A DNA stretch of 64,000 nt, from assembly GCA_028280945.1 (NCBI GenBank), contig JANQKV010000043.1, forward strand, positions 30,792 through 94,791, read 5' to 3'. This stretch comes from Opitutaceae bacterium (GTDB lineage: Bacteria; Verrucomicrobiota; Verrucomicrobiia; Opitutales; Opitutaceae). The position numbers and the translations under genes are program-made. Every line of letters starts with the position of its first letter. Position 1 is the first letter of the stretch. Below, one piece after another: positions 16,198 through 25,699 of this stretch. Below the pieces are notes generated by a model. That model worked only from the letters and a program-made list of their open reading frames with translations, did not search any database and had not been told where the DNA came from.

Positions 16198-17832
16198 CTA
16201 CGGGGCGAGGCTGACACGCTGGTAGCGGTGGAAGCCCAGCAGGGCGGGTGGCCAGCCTTGGACCTCCGGTCGCTTCAGGTAGGCTTGCGTGCCGTGGTAA
16301 ATCGGTGCGATGGGCGCATCGGCCAGCAGCATCGCCTCTGCTTGTTGATACAGGGCGTAGCGTTGAGCCTCGTCGCTGAGGGCGGCGGCACGTTGCAAGG
16401 TCTCGTCGTAGGTGGAGTTGGTCCAGCCGGTGTTGTTGTTGCCGCTGAACGAGAGAAACAACTCGAGAAAGGTGTAAGGCTCCACGTAGTCACCGATCCA
16501 ACGGGCGTTGGATATGTCGTAGTTGAGGTGAGTCTCTTGGTCGAGCCACACCCGTTGCTCCTTCATGGCGATTTCAACATCGATGCCGAGTTCGTCGCGC
16601 CACATTTGCTGCACGGCCTCGATGAGCGACTGGTTGATCTCTCGCGCTCGGGACATGATTTCCATCACGGGAAAGCCGGATCCGTCGGGAAATCCCGCTG
16701 CCGCCAGCAGGGTGCGGGCTTGTTCGGGGTCGTAGGGCAGGCTCGCTTCGGCAGTGTAGCCGGCCGTGTCGGGTGGGGTCAGGCGACTGGCGGCTTGTTC
16801 ACCGCCTTGGAAAACATGGGCCGCGAGGGATTCGCGATCAATGGCCATGGCGAGCGCCCGGCGCACTCGCACATCATCGAGGGGCGGGCGAGTGAGATTA
16901 AAACGAATGAAGCCGGTGAGCACGAACGGATCGATCCGCAGAAGTTCGGGCGAATCCCGGCGATACGCGTCGATCTTCGACAGGGGAACTTCCGATGTGA
17001 TGTGAAGCTGCCCGGCTCGAAAAGCGGCCTCCTGAGTGACCGCGTTTTCGTAGGGGTAAAATGTGACACCGCGCAGCGCCACGGCTTCGGCTTCACGGAA
17101 GTGCGGGTTGCGCTCGCTTTTGATATGGCTTTGCGGCTCCCAGATCGTGAGCCGGAAAGGACCATTGCCGACAATGTTCTCGGGCCGTGTCCAGCGGTTG
17201 GACTTGTCGGCCCGATCCCCGACCCGATCGATCACGTGCAACGGAGCCGGATAGGCGACGGGCAGGGTCAGAATCGACGCCAGCATGGGGGTCGGTTGTT
17301 CCAGTTCGATTTTGAGGGTCAGATCATCGGGCGCATGGATGCCGAGGCTGGCCGGGTCGCGGATTTCCCCCGCATTAAAGGCGGCAGCACCTTTGATCGG
17401 ATAAAGCACGTAGGCATATTCTGAAGCCAGGCGGGGGGTGAGCGCGCGCACGAAGGAATCACGAAAGGTGGCGGCCGTAAGCGGCTCTCCATCGGACCAG
17501 CGCAGGTTGGGTCGGATCTGGAAGGTCCAAGTCAGCCCATCGTCCGAGATCGACCAGCTCTCGGCGCACGCTGGCACCGGGCGGGATGTTTCTTCCTCCA
17601 CGGCGACGAGTCCTTCGAAAAACGCCAGGACCACCTGCATGTCGGTGTAGGCGGAAACGAGATGGGGGTCCAAATCCCGCGGCTCGGCGCCGATGGCCAC
17701 GTGCAGGACCCCGTCACGGTTGCCTTGATCGACCCGCGTTTCCCGCTGAGCGCAGCCCGCCAGCAGCACCAAGCCCGTTATCCCCAAGAGGAATCGAATT
17801 GTCGAAATGCAGTGATCGGGGAGCGGATGCAT
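16198..17832 (-). CDS. Peptide ABC transporter substrate-binding lipoprotein (OppA family)
   Basis: A 544-residue solute-binding protein of family 5. The N-terminus is a lipoprotein signal ending GLVLLAGCAQ, so the mature protein is lipid-anchored. Core motifs are AIGAEPRDLDPHLVSAYTD, WSISDDGLTWTFQIRPNLRWSDGEPLTA, NGPFRLTIWEP, DDVRVRRALAMAIDRE and LLAAAGFPDGSGFPV. It should bind oligopeptides for import by an Opp-type permease, but no permease or ATPase partner is in the window, so it is an orphan here. It is divergent from the RDD gene at 18009 across a 176-bp gap. Confidence 0.9.
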   Translation of the reverse strand: MHPLPDHCISTIRFLLGITGLVLLAGCAQRETRVDQGNRDGVLHVAIGAEPRDLDPHLVSAYTDMQVVLAFFEGLVAVEEETSRPVPACAESWSISDDGLTWTFQIRPNLRWSDGEPLTAATFRDSFVRALTPRLASEYAYVLYPIKGAAAFNAGEIRDPASLGIHAPDDLTLKIELEQPTPMLASILTLPVAYPAPLHVIDRVGDRADKSNRWTRPENIVGNGPFRLTIWEPQSHIKSERNPHFREAEAVALRGVTFYPYENAVTQEAAFRAGQLHITSEVPLSKIDAYRRDSPELLRIDPFVLTGFIRFNLTRPPLDDVRVRRALAMAIDRESLAAHVFQGGEQAASRLTPPDTAGYTAEASLPYDPEQARTLLAAAGFPDGSGFPVMEIMSRAREINQSLIEAVQQMWRDELGIDVEIAMKEQRVWLDQETHLNYDISNARWIGDYVEPYTFLELFLSFSGNNNTGWTNSTYDETLQRAAALSDEAQRYALYQQAEAMLLADAPIAPIYHGTQAYLKRPEVQGWPPALLGFHRYQRVSLAP

Positions 17833-18008
17833 GGTTTGACGGAAGAGTTCGAGCGGAGGGGAGCAAGCCCCGGAGTGGAAATCGGACGGATCGGGCAGGT
17901 TGTTCTACTGCGATCCCAAGGTTGCGGCCCTTCACATTGTTTTTGCAATTCGATGATTGAGCATGCGTTACGCAGCCCGTTGAATCCCCGGTCCGAACGA
18001 GTCCTCCT

Positions 18009-18788
18009 ATGAAATGGTTTTATGCACAAAACAGTGACCGCCATGGGCCGGTCGAAGACTCTGAACTCACCAGCCTGGTCGACCAGGGGGTGATCACCGC
18101 GGAGACGTTGGTTTGGCATGAGGGCATGGAAAACTGGACGGCCTACGGGGAGGTGGCCGTAGCCGAGGGACTTCCCGCTGCCGGGGAGGCGCCGGCGGAA
18201 GATACCGCGATCTGTGCGGTGGACGGAAAGCGCTACCCCAAACGCGAGATGATCGAATACGAGGGCCGCTGGGTAAGTGCAGCCAACCGCGACACCTTTT
18301 TCCAACGTTTGCGCGAGGGCGTTCCGCTGGACACTGACAATGTGGTGCCGGGGCCCTACGGCTACGCCCGGTTCCTCACGCGGTTTGTGGCGGTATTTCT
18401 CGACGGGATCATTCTTGGGGTGGGCGGCATGATTGTCACTGTGCCGATGGCCTTCCTGATTACATCAGCGATGCAGAATTCGCCGGAATCGGTGCTCCTG
18501 CTCCAGGTCCTCAACAACGTCATCAGCATCGGCATTGCGATCATCTACGACGTCTTTTTTATCCGCAAATACGACGCCACCCCTGGCAAGATGGCCATGG
18601 GCATCAAGGTGTTGCGAAGCAATGGAGAGAAGCTCTCGGCCGGACGCATCATTGGGCGGTATTTTGCCAAGTGGGTAAGTGCGATCATTCTCATGATCGG
18701 CTACCTGATGGCTGCTTGGGACGATGAAGCCCGCGCCCTGCATGATCGGATTTGCGACACTCGTGTGATTCGCTCCCGTGCCGGCTGA
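18009..18788 (+). CDS. GYF_2-RDD membrane protein
   Basis: A 259-residue protein with two recognisable parts. Residues 1-50 form a GYF_2 domain (MKWFYAQNSDRHGPVEDSEL, then VWHEGMENWTAYGE). Residues about 117-255 form an RDD membrane domain with three hydrophobic segments (ARFLTRFVAVFLDGIILGV; VLNNVISIGIAIIYDVFF; WVSAIILMIGYLMAAW) and the motifs YDATPGKMAMGIKVLR and DEARALHDRICDTRVI. RDD proteins are inner-membrane proteins; a few act in ion exchange, most are unassigned. It heads the rightward cluster of membrane genes that ends with another RDD protein at 27482. Confidence 0.82.
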   Translation: MKWFYAQNSDRHGPVEDSELTSLVDQGVITAETLVWHEGMENWTAYGEVAVAEGLPAAGEAPAEDTAICAVDGKRYPKREMIEYEGRWVSAANRDTFFQRLREGVPLDTDNVVPGPYGYARFLTRFVAVFLDGIILGVGGMIVTVPMAFLITSAMQNSPESVLLLQVLNNVISIGIAIIYDVFFIRKYDATPGKMAMGIKVLRSNGEKLSAGRIIGRYFAKWVSAIILMIGYLMAAWDDEARALHDRICDTRVIRSRAG

Positions 18789-18809
18789 TCGACCGAAGTC
18801 GCTCCCCCG

Positions 18810-19385
18810 ATGACCCCGAGTTCACTGGAGCGCATCCACTGCCCCAAGTGCTCGAAGCCTTTGGATCCCACTTCCCACGATGGGGGGAACGAGGCCACGT
18901 GCATTTTTTGTCAGCAAAAGATGCAGCTGATCACGTATCCAGCGCTCGAAGCGGAATCGGCTTCTCCCAAGCCCACCGCAGCGAAAGTCGAGGCGGGGGC
19001 CACCTGTTTTTATCATGACGAAAACGAGGCGGTGCACACGTGCTCGCACTGCGGACGTTATCTTTGCTCGGTGTGCGGCATCGAGGAGACGGCAGGAGTA
19101 ACATGCCCGAGTTGCATATCGACCCAACGGGCTTCCAGCACCGAGACGGTCAGTTCGCGCATACTCTATGATCGTCTCGTTCTGGGACTGGCTTTTCTCC
19201 CTCTGCTTATCTGGCCGTTTACCATCGTCACCGCGCCGATTGCCGTGGGGGTGGGCATTTATGGCTGGCGCCGGCCCCGCAGCCTGGTGTCGCCCGGACG
19301 CATTCGGATGGTCATCGGCATGGTCTTTGCCGTCATCCAAGTGGGGATCTGGGCCTTTTTCCTTGGGGCACAGATTTTGAGTTAG
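18810..19385 (+). CDS. Zinc-ribbon/B-box-like membrane protein
   Basis: A 191-residue protein. The N-terminus has a zinc-ribbon pair (CPKCSKPLD and CIFCQQK). A B-box-like CxxH/CxxC block follows (CFYHDENEAVHTCSHCGRYLC, CGIEETAGVTCPSC, described by its parts). Two transmembrane helices close the protein (LGLAFLPLLIWPFTIVTAPI; IGMVFAVIQVGIWAFFLGA). The layout is like other small bacterial B-box proteins that accompany membrane operons; the function is unknown. It lies 21 bp after the RDD gene in the same transcript. Confidence 0.7.
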   Translation: MTPSSLERIHCPKCSKPLDPTSHDGGNEATCIFCQQKMQLITYPALEAESASPKPTAAKVEAGATCFYHDENEAVHTCSHCGRYLCSVCGIEETAGVTCPSCISTQRASSTETVSSRILYDRLVLGLAFLPLLIWPFTIVTAPIAVGVGIYGWRRPRSLVSPGRIRMVIGMVFAVIQVGIWAFFLGAQILS

Positions 19386-19403
19386 TCCACGATCCGCGTT
19401 TCC

Positions 19404-19940
19404 ATGGCCAAGCCTCGTTCTGAATTCACTCGCCTGAGTCGCCCTCGTTCCGGCCTCGGCACTTACAGCAGTTTGTGGCGGGGAAGCGATTATCTTCTCG
19501 TTGTGAGTTCCACCGGATTCAACGAGTCCTACCAGCGATTCTATTTCAAGGATATCAAGGGGTTCATCGTCACCGAGTCCAAGCGCTACTTCTACTACAA
19601 TGTTGGGTCGGCGATATTGTTGATGTTGTTCTCGCTTCCCCTGGTCGGAAAACTTGCATCAGGCATGCCCCTGGGCCTCGCGCTGGGTGAGACCATTCCC
19701 ATGATGTTTTTTGTGATCCCCGCCTTCCTGGTGCTGGTCGTCAACCTGATCAAAGGGCCGAGTTGCAAAGTCGCCATCGCGACCGGTTTGCAGACCCCTG
19801 AGCTGAGGCCAGTTGGCCGCAAGCGGGCATGGCGAAAAATCCTGGCCAAAATCGACGGACCGATTCGTGAAGCTCAGGCGAACCTCGTAACGATCAGCCC
19901 GTCCGCGCCTGCAGAATCAAGCGGTTCACCTTCGATGTAG
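19404..19940 (+). CDS. Membrane hypothetical protein
   Basis: A 178-residue protein with two strong transmembrane helices (about residues 69-88 and 95-113) between soluble ends. The N-terminal part (LLVVSSTGFNESYQRFYFKDIKGF) looks like a PH-like beta domain: exposed strands followed by the VTESKR turn. No family name can be given. It lies in the middle of the rightward cluster, 18 bp after the zinc-ribbon gene and 6 bp before the next B-box-like gene. Confidence 0.62.
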   Translation: MAKPRSEFTRLSRPRSGLGTYSSLWRGSDYLLVVSSTGFNESYQRFYFKDIKGFIVTESKRYFYYNVGSAILLMLFSLPLVGKLASGMPLGLALGETIPMMFFVIPAFLVLVVNLIKGPSCKVAIATGLQTPELRPVGRKRAWRKILAKIDGPIREAQANLVTISPSAPAESSGSPSM

Positions 19941-19946
19941 TCCGGC

Positions 19947-20366
19947 ATGACCACTCCGCCGCTGCCCGACCCGATTCCTCCGCTCCCATCCGAGGGGGCG
20001 GATTTGGAAGTCGGCGCGGCACCACGCCGAGCCCGGCGTTGCCGGCGGCACCAGGATCGTGAGGCGGTCGCCCAATGCCTGGGCTGTGGCCGTGGCGTAT
20101 GCCGGGAGTGTGTGGCGGAACACGAGGGCAGGATTTATTGTGCTCCCTGCCGCAACCGTTTGATCGAGTCCACCCGCGCGGCGGCGGCGGGACCGCGTCG
20201 CCGATGGGGACCGGCCCTTCGGCGGATGACCGGATCGATTGCCGCGTTTTTGGTCGTATGGTTGTTGGTTCTGATGTTCGGACGATTGGTTCTGCGCATC
20301 CCGACCGAGACACACGATGGAACAATGTGGGAGGAAGTCATGGTCCCGGCGGGAGGCCACGAGTGA
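19947..20366 (+). CDS. Small B-box-like zinc-binding membrane protein
   Basis: A 139-residue protein with a B-box-type zinc site (CRRHQDREAVAQCLGCGRGVC, then CRECVAEHEGRIYCAPC, given as overlapping parts) and one transmembrane helix near the C-terminus (IAAFLVVWLLVLMFGRLVL). It is related in layout to the protein encoded at 18810. Its stop overlaps the start of the DUF4129 gene (TGATG), so the two are probably translationally coupled. Function unknown. Confidence 0.65.
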   Translation: MTTPPLPDPIPPLPSEGADLEVGAAPRRARRCRRHQDREAVAQCLGCGRGVCRECVAEHEGRIYCAPCRNRLIESTRAAAAGPRRRWGPALRRMTGSIAAFLVVWLLVLMFGRLVLRIPTETHDGTMWEEVMVPAGGHE

Positions 20367-22081
20367 TGGCCCAGCCCGTTGAACCGAGCCCTGCCGCGGT
20401 GAGTGGCCCCCGCGGATTGGCACTGGTGGAGGAGTCCATCCAATTCCTGCGCCAAGTCCCCCTCTCGTGGTGGACGCTGTATCTGGCGGGCACCGTGCCT
20501 TGGGTGGTGGGTTGGTTTTGGACGTGGTCGCGCTGGGTGTGGATGCAACCCGGACCCGGCGAACAGGCGTGGTTGGCCCTGCTGATGGTGGGACTGTTTT
20601 TTTGGCTCAAAGGCATGCAGGCTGAATGTGCGACCCGGTTGTTGGCCTGGCGGTATGGACGGACCGCGGTGCCGTGGTCCTGGGGCCGTTGGTATCGGAG
20701 GGCCCACGCCCAATTTCGGGTGCATGCCTGGGGTTTGATCGTCCTGCCGTTGCTGGCGCTGGCGACCATCCCGTTTGCATGGGGCATGGCGTTTTACCAG
20801 AACCTCACCGTGCTGGCCGATGAGAAGGATGCGGTGGAGCAGGCGCAAAACCGCTGCCGGGATTGGCCGATGCAAAACCACCTCGGCTTGCTGGGGATCT
20901 CGATCGCCGCTGCGGTCGTCTGGATCAACCTCGCATCGTGTTTCTACGCGGTGCCATGGCTGGCCAATCGGTTTCTGGGAATTGAAAACCTCTTCGCTTT
21001 GCGGGGCATTGCCTTGCTCAATTCCACATTTTGGTTGGTGGTGACGGCGATCGCCTGGCTTGCCGTGGATCCGCTGATCAAGGCCTTCTACACCTTGCGA
21101 ATCTTCTACGGCCGATCTCGGCGTGAGGCGGGTGATCTTCGGGTGGAGCTCTCCGAAGTTCTGCGCAAACGCGGGATCGCCATGCTGGTCCTCGGAACCC
21201 TGATGTTCGGGGCGTGGGCCAACCCGGCCGAAGCGGATTCGGATACCAACGTGCAGCCGAGCAACGAGGTTGCCACCGCGGCACCGACTGATGCGGAGAT
21301 CGTGGATGCGTTGGATCGGGTTTTGAGCCATCCGGATTTCACTTGGTCGCTGCCGCCACCTCCGGCTGATGAGATCGCGAACGCCGAGGACAGCTGGGTC
21401 GATCAAGTCATCCGGTCGGGCCAGGATTTGGTCAAAAACGTCTGGCAGACCCTGCGGCGCTGGGGACGGCAGTTTTCAGAATGGGTGGACAGTTGGTCCA
21501 AGTCTGATGCTTCGCCGGTGGTGCGCGACGAGGACCCGGACAACGCTCCCGGGGAGGGATGGAATATTCTGCTCTATGTCATTCTGATCGCGATTATTGC
21601 ACTTTTGGTGGTGCTTGTCTGGGTCGCGATTCGACGCGGGCGAAATGCGGCGGGCATGTCCTACCTGGCCACGGCGATCACGGCACCGGTGGTGCCCGAC
21701 TTGACGGACGAACGGGTGCATGCAGCGCAGTTGCCGTGGGACCGTTGGTTGGCCATGGCTCGCGAGTGTATGGAAAAGGGTGACTGGCGGCTGGCATGGC
21801 GTGCGTTGTTTCTCGCCCAACTTGCCTGGCTGGGAGCCGAGGAGTGGCTCGAGCTCAATCCGGCGAAAACCAACTTGGATTACGAACGCGAGCTGATGGC
21901 CCGGCTTCCACCGGATTCCGCGCTGGCGGCGACGTTCCGCACCCGACGCCGCGGGTTTGAAGGCGTGTGGTATGGACGCAGCGACGTGGATCCGGCAGCC
22001 GCTGAGCAATGGTGGTCTGAACTGAACGATGCGGAGCCGTCAGTGATGGCAACGGCGACGGGAAACGGAGGTGATGCATGA
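20366..22081 (+). CDS. Multi-pass membrane protein with C-terminal DUF4129
   Basis: A 571-residue protein starting at the ATG that overlaps the previous stop; longer in-frame starts would lie inside the preceding gene. The N-terminal half has several hydrophobic segments and a tryptophan-rich stretch. The middle has one transmembrane helix (NILLYVILIAIIALLVVLVW). The C-terminus (WRLAWRALFLAQLAWLGAEEW, NLDYERELMARLP, RRGFEGVWYGR, each a separate piece) matches DUF4129. DUF4129 genes usually accompany DUF4350, MoxR and DUF58 genes, as here. Role unknown. Confidence 0.78.
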   Translation: MAQPVEPSPAAVSGPRGLALVEESIQFLRQVPLSWWTLYLAGTVPWVVGWFWTWSRWVWMQPGPGEQAWLALLMVGLFFWLKGMQAECATRLLAWRYGRTAVPWSWGRWYRRAHAQFRVHAWGLIVLPLLALATIPFAWGMAFYQNLTVLADEKDAVEQAQNRCRDWPMQNHLGLLGISIAAAVVWINLASCFYAVPWLANRFLGIENLFALRGIALLNSTFWLVVTAIAWLAVDPLIKAFYTLRIFYGRSRREAGDLRVELSEVLRKRGIAMLVLGTLMFGAWANPAEADSDTNVQPSNEVATAAPTDAEIVDALDRVLSHPDFTWSLPPPPADEIANAEDSWVDQVIRSGQDLVKNVWQTLRRWGRQFSEWVDSWSKSDASPVVRDEDPDNAPGEGWNILLYVILIAIIALLVVLVWVAIRRGRNAAGMSYLATAITAPVVPDLTDERVHAAQLPWDRWLAMARECMEKGDWRLAWRALFLAQLAWLGAEEWLELNPAKTNLDYERELMARLPPDSALAATFRTRRRGFEGVWYGRSDVDPAAAEQWWSELNDAEPSVMATATGNGGDA

Positions 22082-23286
22082 GTCGTTGGAGGCCCGTGGT
22101 TGGGATCATGATTCTCATGGCGGTGCTGGCATTGGCGGTGACTCAGATTTATGAGCGCCGGCTCTCCCGGGACTTGTATCCGCGCTATTCAAGCCTGCGG
22201 GCGGATCCGGTCGGCTTGCGGTTGCTGCACGACACCGTCGATGAACTGCCCCGGCACAGCGCCTCCCGGTGGATGCGACGTTTTGACCTCTTACCGGCCA
22301 AACCTGAACGCACGATCGTGGTGGCAGGTCTCGACGTTGGCTCTCATGGGGATGGCGTGCCTCTGTATGGGGATGGCCGACGTGCGCTCGAACGTGCCGC
22401 TCTGGCCGGCGGGCGCGTGATCATTGCGTTTGAACGCATGCGCTATTTCGCTCCGTGGCAGATTGCGGAGCTTCCGGACGACGTGGATCTGATGATCCAG
22501 GAAGAGGAAACGGATGCTGAGGCGGAATCGGAGGAAGAGCATGACGATGAGGTCACCGGGGCCGAAGATGTTTTGGAATTCCTGGAGGAAATTCAGGGAA
22601 TGTCGTTGGGGTTCGAGGTAAGATATGAATACGTGCAGGACGACCGGGGTATGGCTCGTGCGACGCCCACCGCGCTACGGGCGCAGTTGCCCGCGTTTCT
22701 CAACTGGCGCACCCACGCTTATCTGGTTCCGACTGTCGACGCGGACGCGGCTTGGCAGACCCTTTACCGCTTTGGCGGCCGTCCGGTGATGATGGAGCGC
22801 TCGTGGGGCCGCGGCAGTATCGTTGTGATGACGGAAACCTATCCTCTCAGCAATGAGGCCCTGCACACGGCGGCCGATCCCGCCATCATCCGCTGGTTGC
22901 TCGGCCCTCATCAGCAATTGCAGATGGTGGAGACGCACTTGGGGGTGGTGGAAGAGCCCGGGATTGCGGCACTGGCCCGACGATACGGTTTAACCGGGGC
23001 CCTTATCGTGCTGGGCGTGTGGCTGCTGTTGTTTGCCTGGCGAAGAATGGCGTTGTTTTTACCCGCCCCACCGGAATCCCGAACCCTGGAGCTCACTTAT
23101 GAATCCACGGCGGGATTGGAAGCACTGATGCGCCGCTCGGTGGCCCCGGACGACCTGGTTGCCACCTGCGAGGAAGAATGGAAGCGCACCGCTTCGCCCG
23201 GCGATCGCGACCGGGTTGCCCGCGAACCTTTCAACAGCCCGATCGAAGGCTACAACCAGATTACCCGCTCGTTGCGCCGACGCTGA
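22078..23286 (+). CDS. DUF4350-domain membrane protein
   Basis: A 402-residue protein with an N-terminal membrane anchor (VVGIMILMAVLALAVTQIYE), a large extracytoplasmic domain, and a second helix near residue 310 (LTGALIVLGVWLLLFAWRRM). The N-terminal piece RYSSLRADPVGLRLLHDTVDEL matches the DUF4350 entry region, where a helper protein converts partner status into a GATase-like fold. An acidic Glu/Asp-rich loop (residues about 142-162) is an insertion. It overlaps the DUF4129 gene by 4 bp and precedes moxR by 25 bp. Confidence 0.75.
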   Translation: MSRWRPVVGIMILMAVLALAVTQIYERRLSRDLYPRYSSLRADPVGLRLLHDTVDELPRHSASRWMRRFDLLPAKPERTIVVAGLDVGSHGDGVPLYGDGRRALERAALAGGRVIIAFERMRYFAPWQIAELPDDVDLMIQEEETDAEAESEEEHDDEVTGAEDVLEFLEEIQGMSLGFEVRYEYVQDDRGMARATPTALRAQLPAFLNWRTHAYLVPTVDADAAWQTLYRFGGRPVMMERSWGRGSIVVMTETYPLSNEALHTAADPAIIRWLLGPHQQLQMVETHLGVVEEPGIAALARRYGLTGALIVLGVWLLLFAWRRMALFLPAPPESRTLELTYESTAGLEALMRRSVAPDDLVATCEEEWKRTASPGDRDRVAREPFNSPIEGYNQITRSLRRR

Positions 23287-23311
23287 TTTCAACCACCAAC
23301 CTTGATTGTAT

Positions 23312-24280
23312 ATGTCCAACCCTGTCCTTGAGAAACTCGTCCCCACCCTGGAGGCAGCCCGTGCCGAAATCGGCAAGGTCATCATCGGCCAAGAATCAGC
23401 CATCGAGCTTGCGCTCGTGACGTTGCTGACCCGGCAACACGCCTTGCTGGAAGGTGTTCCCGGGGTGGCAAAGACGCTTTTGGTGCGAACGCTGGCGGCG
23501 GTTTTGGGCGTGCCGAGTGGACGGGTGCAATTCACGCCCGACCTCATGCCCGCCGACATCACCGGCACCAACGTCTTCAATCTGCGCGACAACGATTTCA
23601 CCCTGATCAAGGGACCGGTCTTCACCTCGTTCCTGCTGGCGGACGAGATCAACCGCGCCCCGGCCAAGACGCAGGCGGCGTTGTTGCAGGCCATGCAGGA
23701 ACGCGAGGTGACCATTGATCGGGATACGCACGCGCTGGACGAAAGCTTCACTGTTTTTGCCACCCAGAACCCGGCCGATTCCGAGGGCACCTACCCGCTG
23801 CCGGAGGCCCAAAAAGACCGGTTCATGGTCAAGATCCACATGCAGGCGCCGAACCGGGAGGAGGAGCTGGTCCTGGCCCGGCGTATGCTCGGAGTGGATA
23901 CGCCGGAAAACGTGCTGAGCGGTGGCGGGGTGCAACCGGTGTTGGCCGCGGGCGAACTGGCGGGCCTGCGACAGGCATTGAACGCGGTGATGATGCGGGA
24001 GGAGGTGGTGACCTATGCCGTGGACCTGGTGCGGGCCACCCGGGAGCATGAAAGCGTGATGGTGGGCGCAGGCCCCCGGGCGACGCAGGCGCTGCTGCTG
24101 GGCGGGCGCGCCAAGGCCGCCTTGGCCGAGCGCGATTACGTGACCCCGGATGATCTCCGGGCGCTGGCTCCGGCTGTCCTGGGCCATCGGCTGGTGTTGC
24201 GGCCGGAGTTTGAGATCGAGGGCCTGACCATCGATGAGGTCTTGGAGCGGCTGCTCGAGCAGGTGCCCGTGCCGCGTTGA
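23312..24280 (+). CDS. MoxR-family AAA+ ATPase
   Basis: A 322-residue MoxR ATPase from the ATG giving MSNPVLEKLVPTLEAARAEI. Walker A is GVPGVAKTLLVRTLA; Walker B is LLADEINRAPAKTQAALLQAMQE; sensor and arginine-finger segments are VFATQNPADSEGTYPLPEAQKDRF. The lid is winged by DYVTPDDLRALAPAVLGHRL. MoxR proteins act as chaperone-like ATPases with VWA/DUF58 partners to assemble or insert cofactors into membrane or periplasmic complexes. The DUF58 gene follows 42 bp later, supporting a MoxR-DUF58 pair. Confidence 0.92.
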   Translation: MSNPVLEKLVPTLEAARAEIGKVIIGQESAIELALVTLLTRQHALLEGVPGVAKTLLVRTLAAVLGVPSGRVQFTPDLMPADITGTNVFNLRDNDFTLIKGPVFTSFLLADEINRAPAKTQAALLQAMQEREVTIDRDTHALDESFTVFATQNPADSEGTYPLPEAQKDRFMVKIHMQAPNREEELVLARRMLGVDTPENVLSGGGVQPVLAAGELAGLRQALNAVMMREEVVTYAVDLVRATREHESVMVGAGPRATQALLLGGRAKAALAERDYVTPDDLRALAPAVLGHRLVLRPEFEIEGLTIDEVLERLLEQVPVPR

Positions 24281-24322
24281 GGTTGCGTGCTCAATTTTTG
24301 GAATTTGTCCCTCCGCGCGATC

Positions 24323-25699
24323 ATGCCAACCGACCCATCCGCACAACCGACCCCGGCCGCATCCCGGGGTTTTGCGGTGGTGCCCGGACGTCGCTTGCTG
24401 GTGGTGGTCGGAGGGGTGATCGGGTTTGCCCTGGTGGGCGCGGCCTGGCCGCAAGGCGGCGGCACCTGGCTGCTGCTGCTTGGGCTGGTGCTGCTCGTGG
24501 CCCTCGGCGATTTGTTGTGGAGCCTGCAGTCGGTCAAAGCGCCCGGCGTGTCGGTGCCCAAGGTGGTGCGTTTTACCAAGGATCGTTGCGGGCACGTGCC
24601 GGTGCGTTTGTCGCGATTGCCCGGCACCCCCGACCGGATGCGTTTCGGACTGTCCTTGCCGGCGGGGTTCGAGGATGAGCAGGACGAGATCAAGGTGGAG
24701 TTGCCCGAGGAAGAGCATTCGCGTTTGCAGTGGGCTTCGGTGCCCGGGGCGCGGGGACGATTTTCGGGACTGCAAGCGGCGTGCGAGTTGGGCTCCCGGC
24801 TGGGGCTTTGGGAACTGCGTGAACGCCTGCAGCTGGACTGTGAGTTGCGGGTTTACCCCGATCTGCTCAAAGAGCGCAAAGTCATGGCGGCGCTGTTTCT
24901 GGATCGAGGCCGCTTCGGCATGAAGGTGAACCGCACGATTGGACGGGGGCGGGAGTTTGAGAAACTCCGCGAGTATCAGCCGGGCGACAGCTACGACGAA
25001 GTCGATTGGAAGGCTACGGCCCGCCAGGGTCGTCCCATCACCAAGGTATTCCAGGCCGAGCGCACCCAGGAGATTTACGTGGTGCTCGACACCTCCCGCC
25101 TGAGCGCGCGCCCCGTCGATCTGGATGGCGTGCAGGCGACCGTGTTGGAGCGATACCTCACCTCGGCGATGGTATTGCTGTTGGCGGCTCAGCGGCAGGG
25201 GGATCGATTCGGTTTGGTCGCTTATGGGAATCGCGTGAACCGGTTTCTCCGGGCGGGAAATGGCACCGCACACTACAGCAGCTGTCGAGAGGCCGTGCAT
25301 GCGCTGCAGCCGCGGCCGGAGACACCGGACCCGGCCGAAATCGTGCGGTTCCTGCGCACCCGTTTGCGGCAGCGCGCGTTGCTTTTCTTTCTGACCGATC
25401 TCAGTGATCCGGTATTGGCCGGGGAGTTTGAGAAACACCTCGGGCCGTTGGCCCGACAGCATCTGGTTATGATCAATCAAGTGCAGGCACCGGGAGTCAG
25501 GCCGCTTTTTCAAGGCGATGTTGAAACGGTCGACGAAATCTACCATCACCTTGCCGGTCATCTGCGGTGGTCGGATTTGCGTTCCGTGGGCCAGGGGCTG
25601 CGCTCGCAGGGAGCCCGGGTCACACTCACCGACGATGAGGCGTTGGCCGGTCAGCTGGTGACCGAGTATCTTGAAGTGAAGCGGAGGCAGGCGTTGTGA
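24323..25699 (+). CDS. DUF58 VWA-like protein
   Basis: A 458-residue protein from the ATG at MPTDPSAQPTPAASRGF; an upstream GTG is less likely. Two adjacent hydrophobic helices lie at about residues 24-68. The DUF58 signature is clear: FEKLREYQPGDSYDEVDWKA followed by TARQGRPITKVFQAERTQ and the VWA-like strand EIYVVLDTSRL. Such proteins pair with MoxR ATPases, as the preceding gene does. Its stop overlaps the next gene's GTG by 4 bp. Confidence 0.88.
   Translation: MPTDPSAQPTPAASRGFAVVPGRRLLVVVGGVIGFALVGAAWPQGGGTWLLLLGLVLLVALGDLLWSLQSVKAPGVSVPKVVRFTKDRCGHVPVRLSRLPGTPDRMRFGLSLPAGFEDEQDEIKVELPEEEHSRLQWASVPGARGRFSGLQAACELGSRLGLWELRERLQLDCELRVYPDLLKERKVMAALFLDRGRFGMKVNRTIGRGREFEKLREYQPGDSYDEVDWKATARQGRPITKVFQAERTQEIYVVLDTSRLSARPVDLDGVQATVLERYLTSAMVLLLAAQRQGDRFGLVAYGNRVNRFLRAGNGTAHYSSCREAVHALQPRPETPDPAEIVRFLRTRLRQRALLFFLTDLSDPVLAGEFEKHLGPLARQHLVMINQVQAPGVRPLFQGDVETVDEIYHHLAGHLRWSDLRSVGQGLRSQGARVTLTDDEALAGQLVTEYLEVKRRQAL

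Noticed and set aside
23396..25561. A long open frame on the minus strand opposite the MoxR and DUF58 genes (721 codons)
   Set aside because: It is the mirror of two well-recognised genes; its protein has no domain and is rich in His, Gln and Pro as expected for antisense frames in GC-rich DNA.
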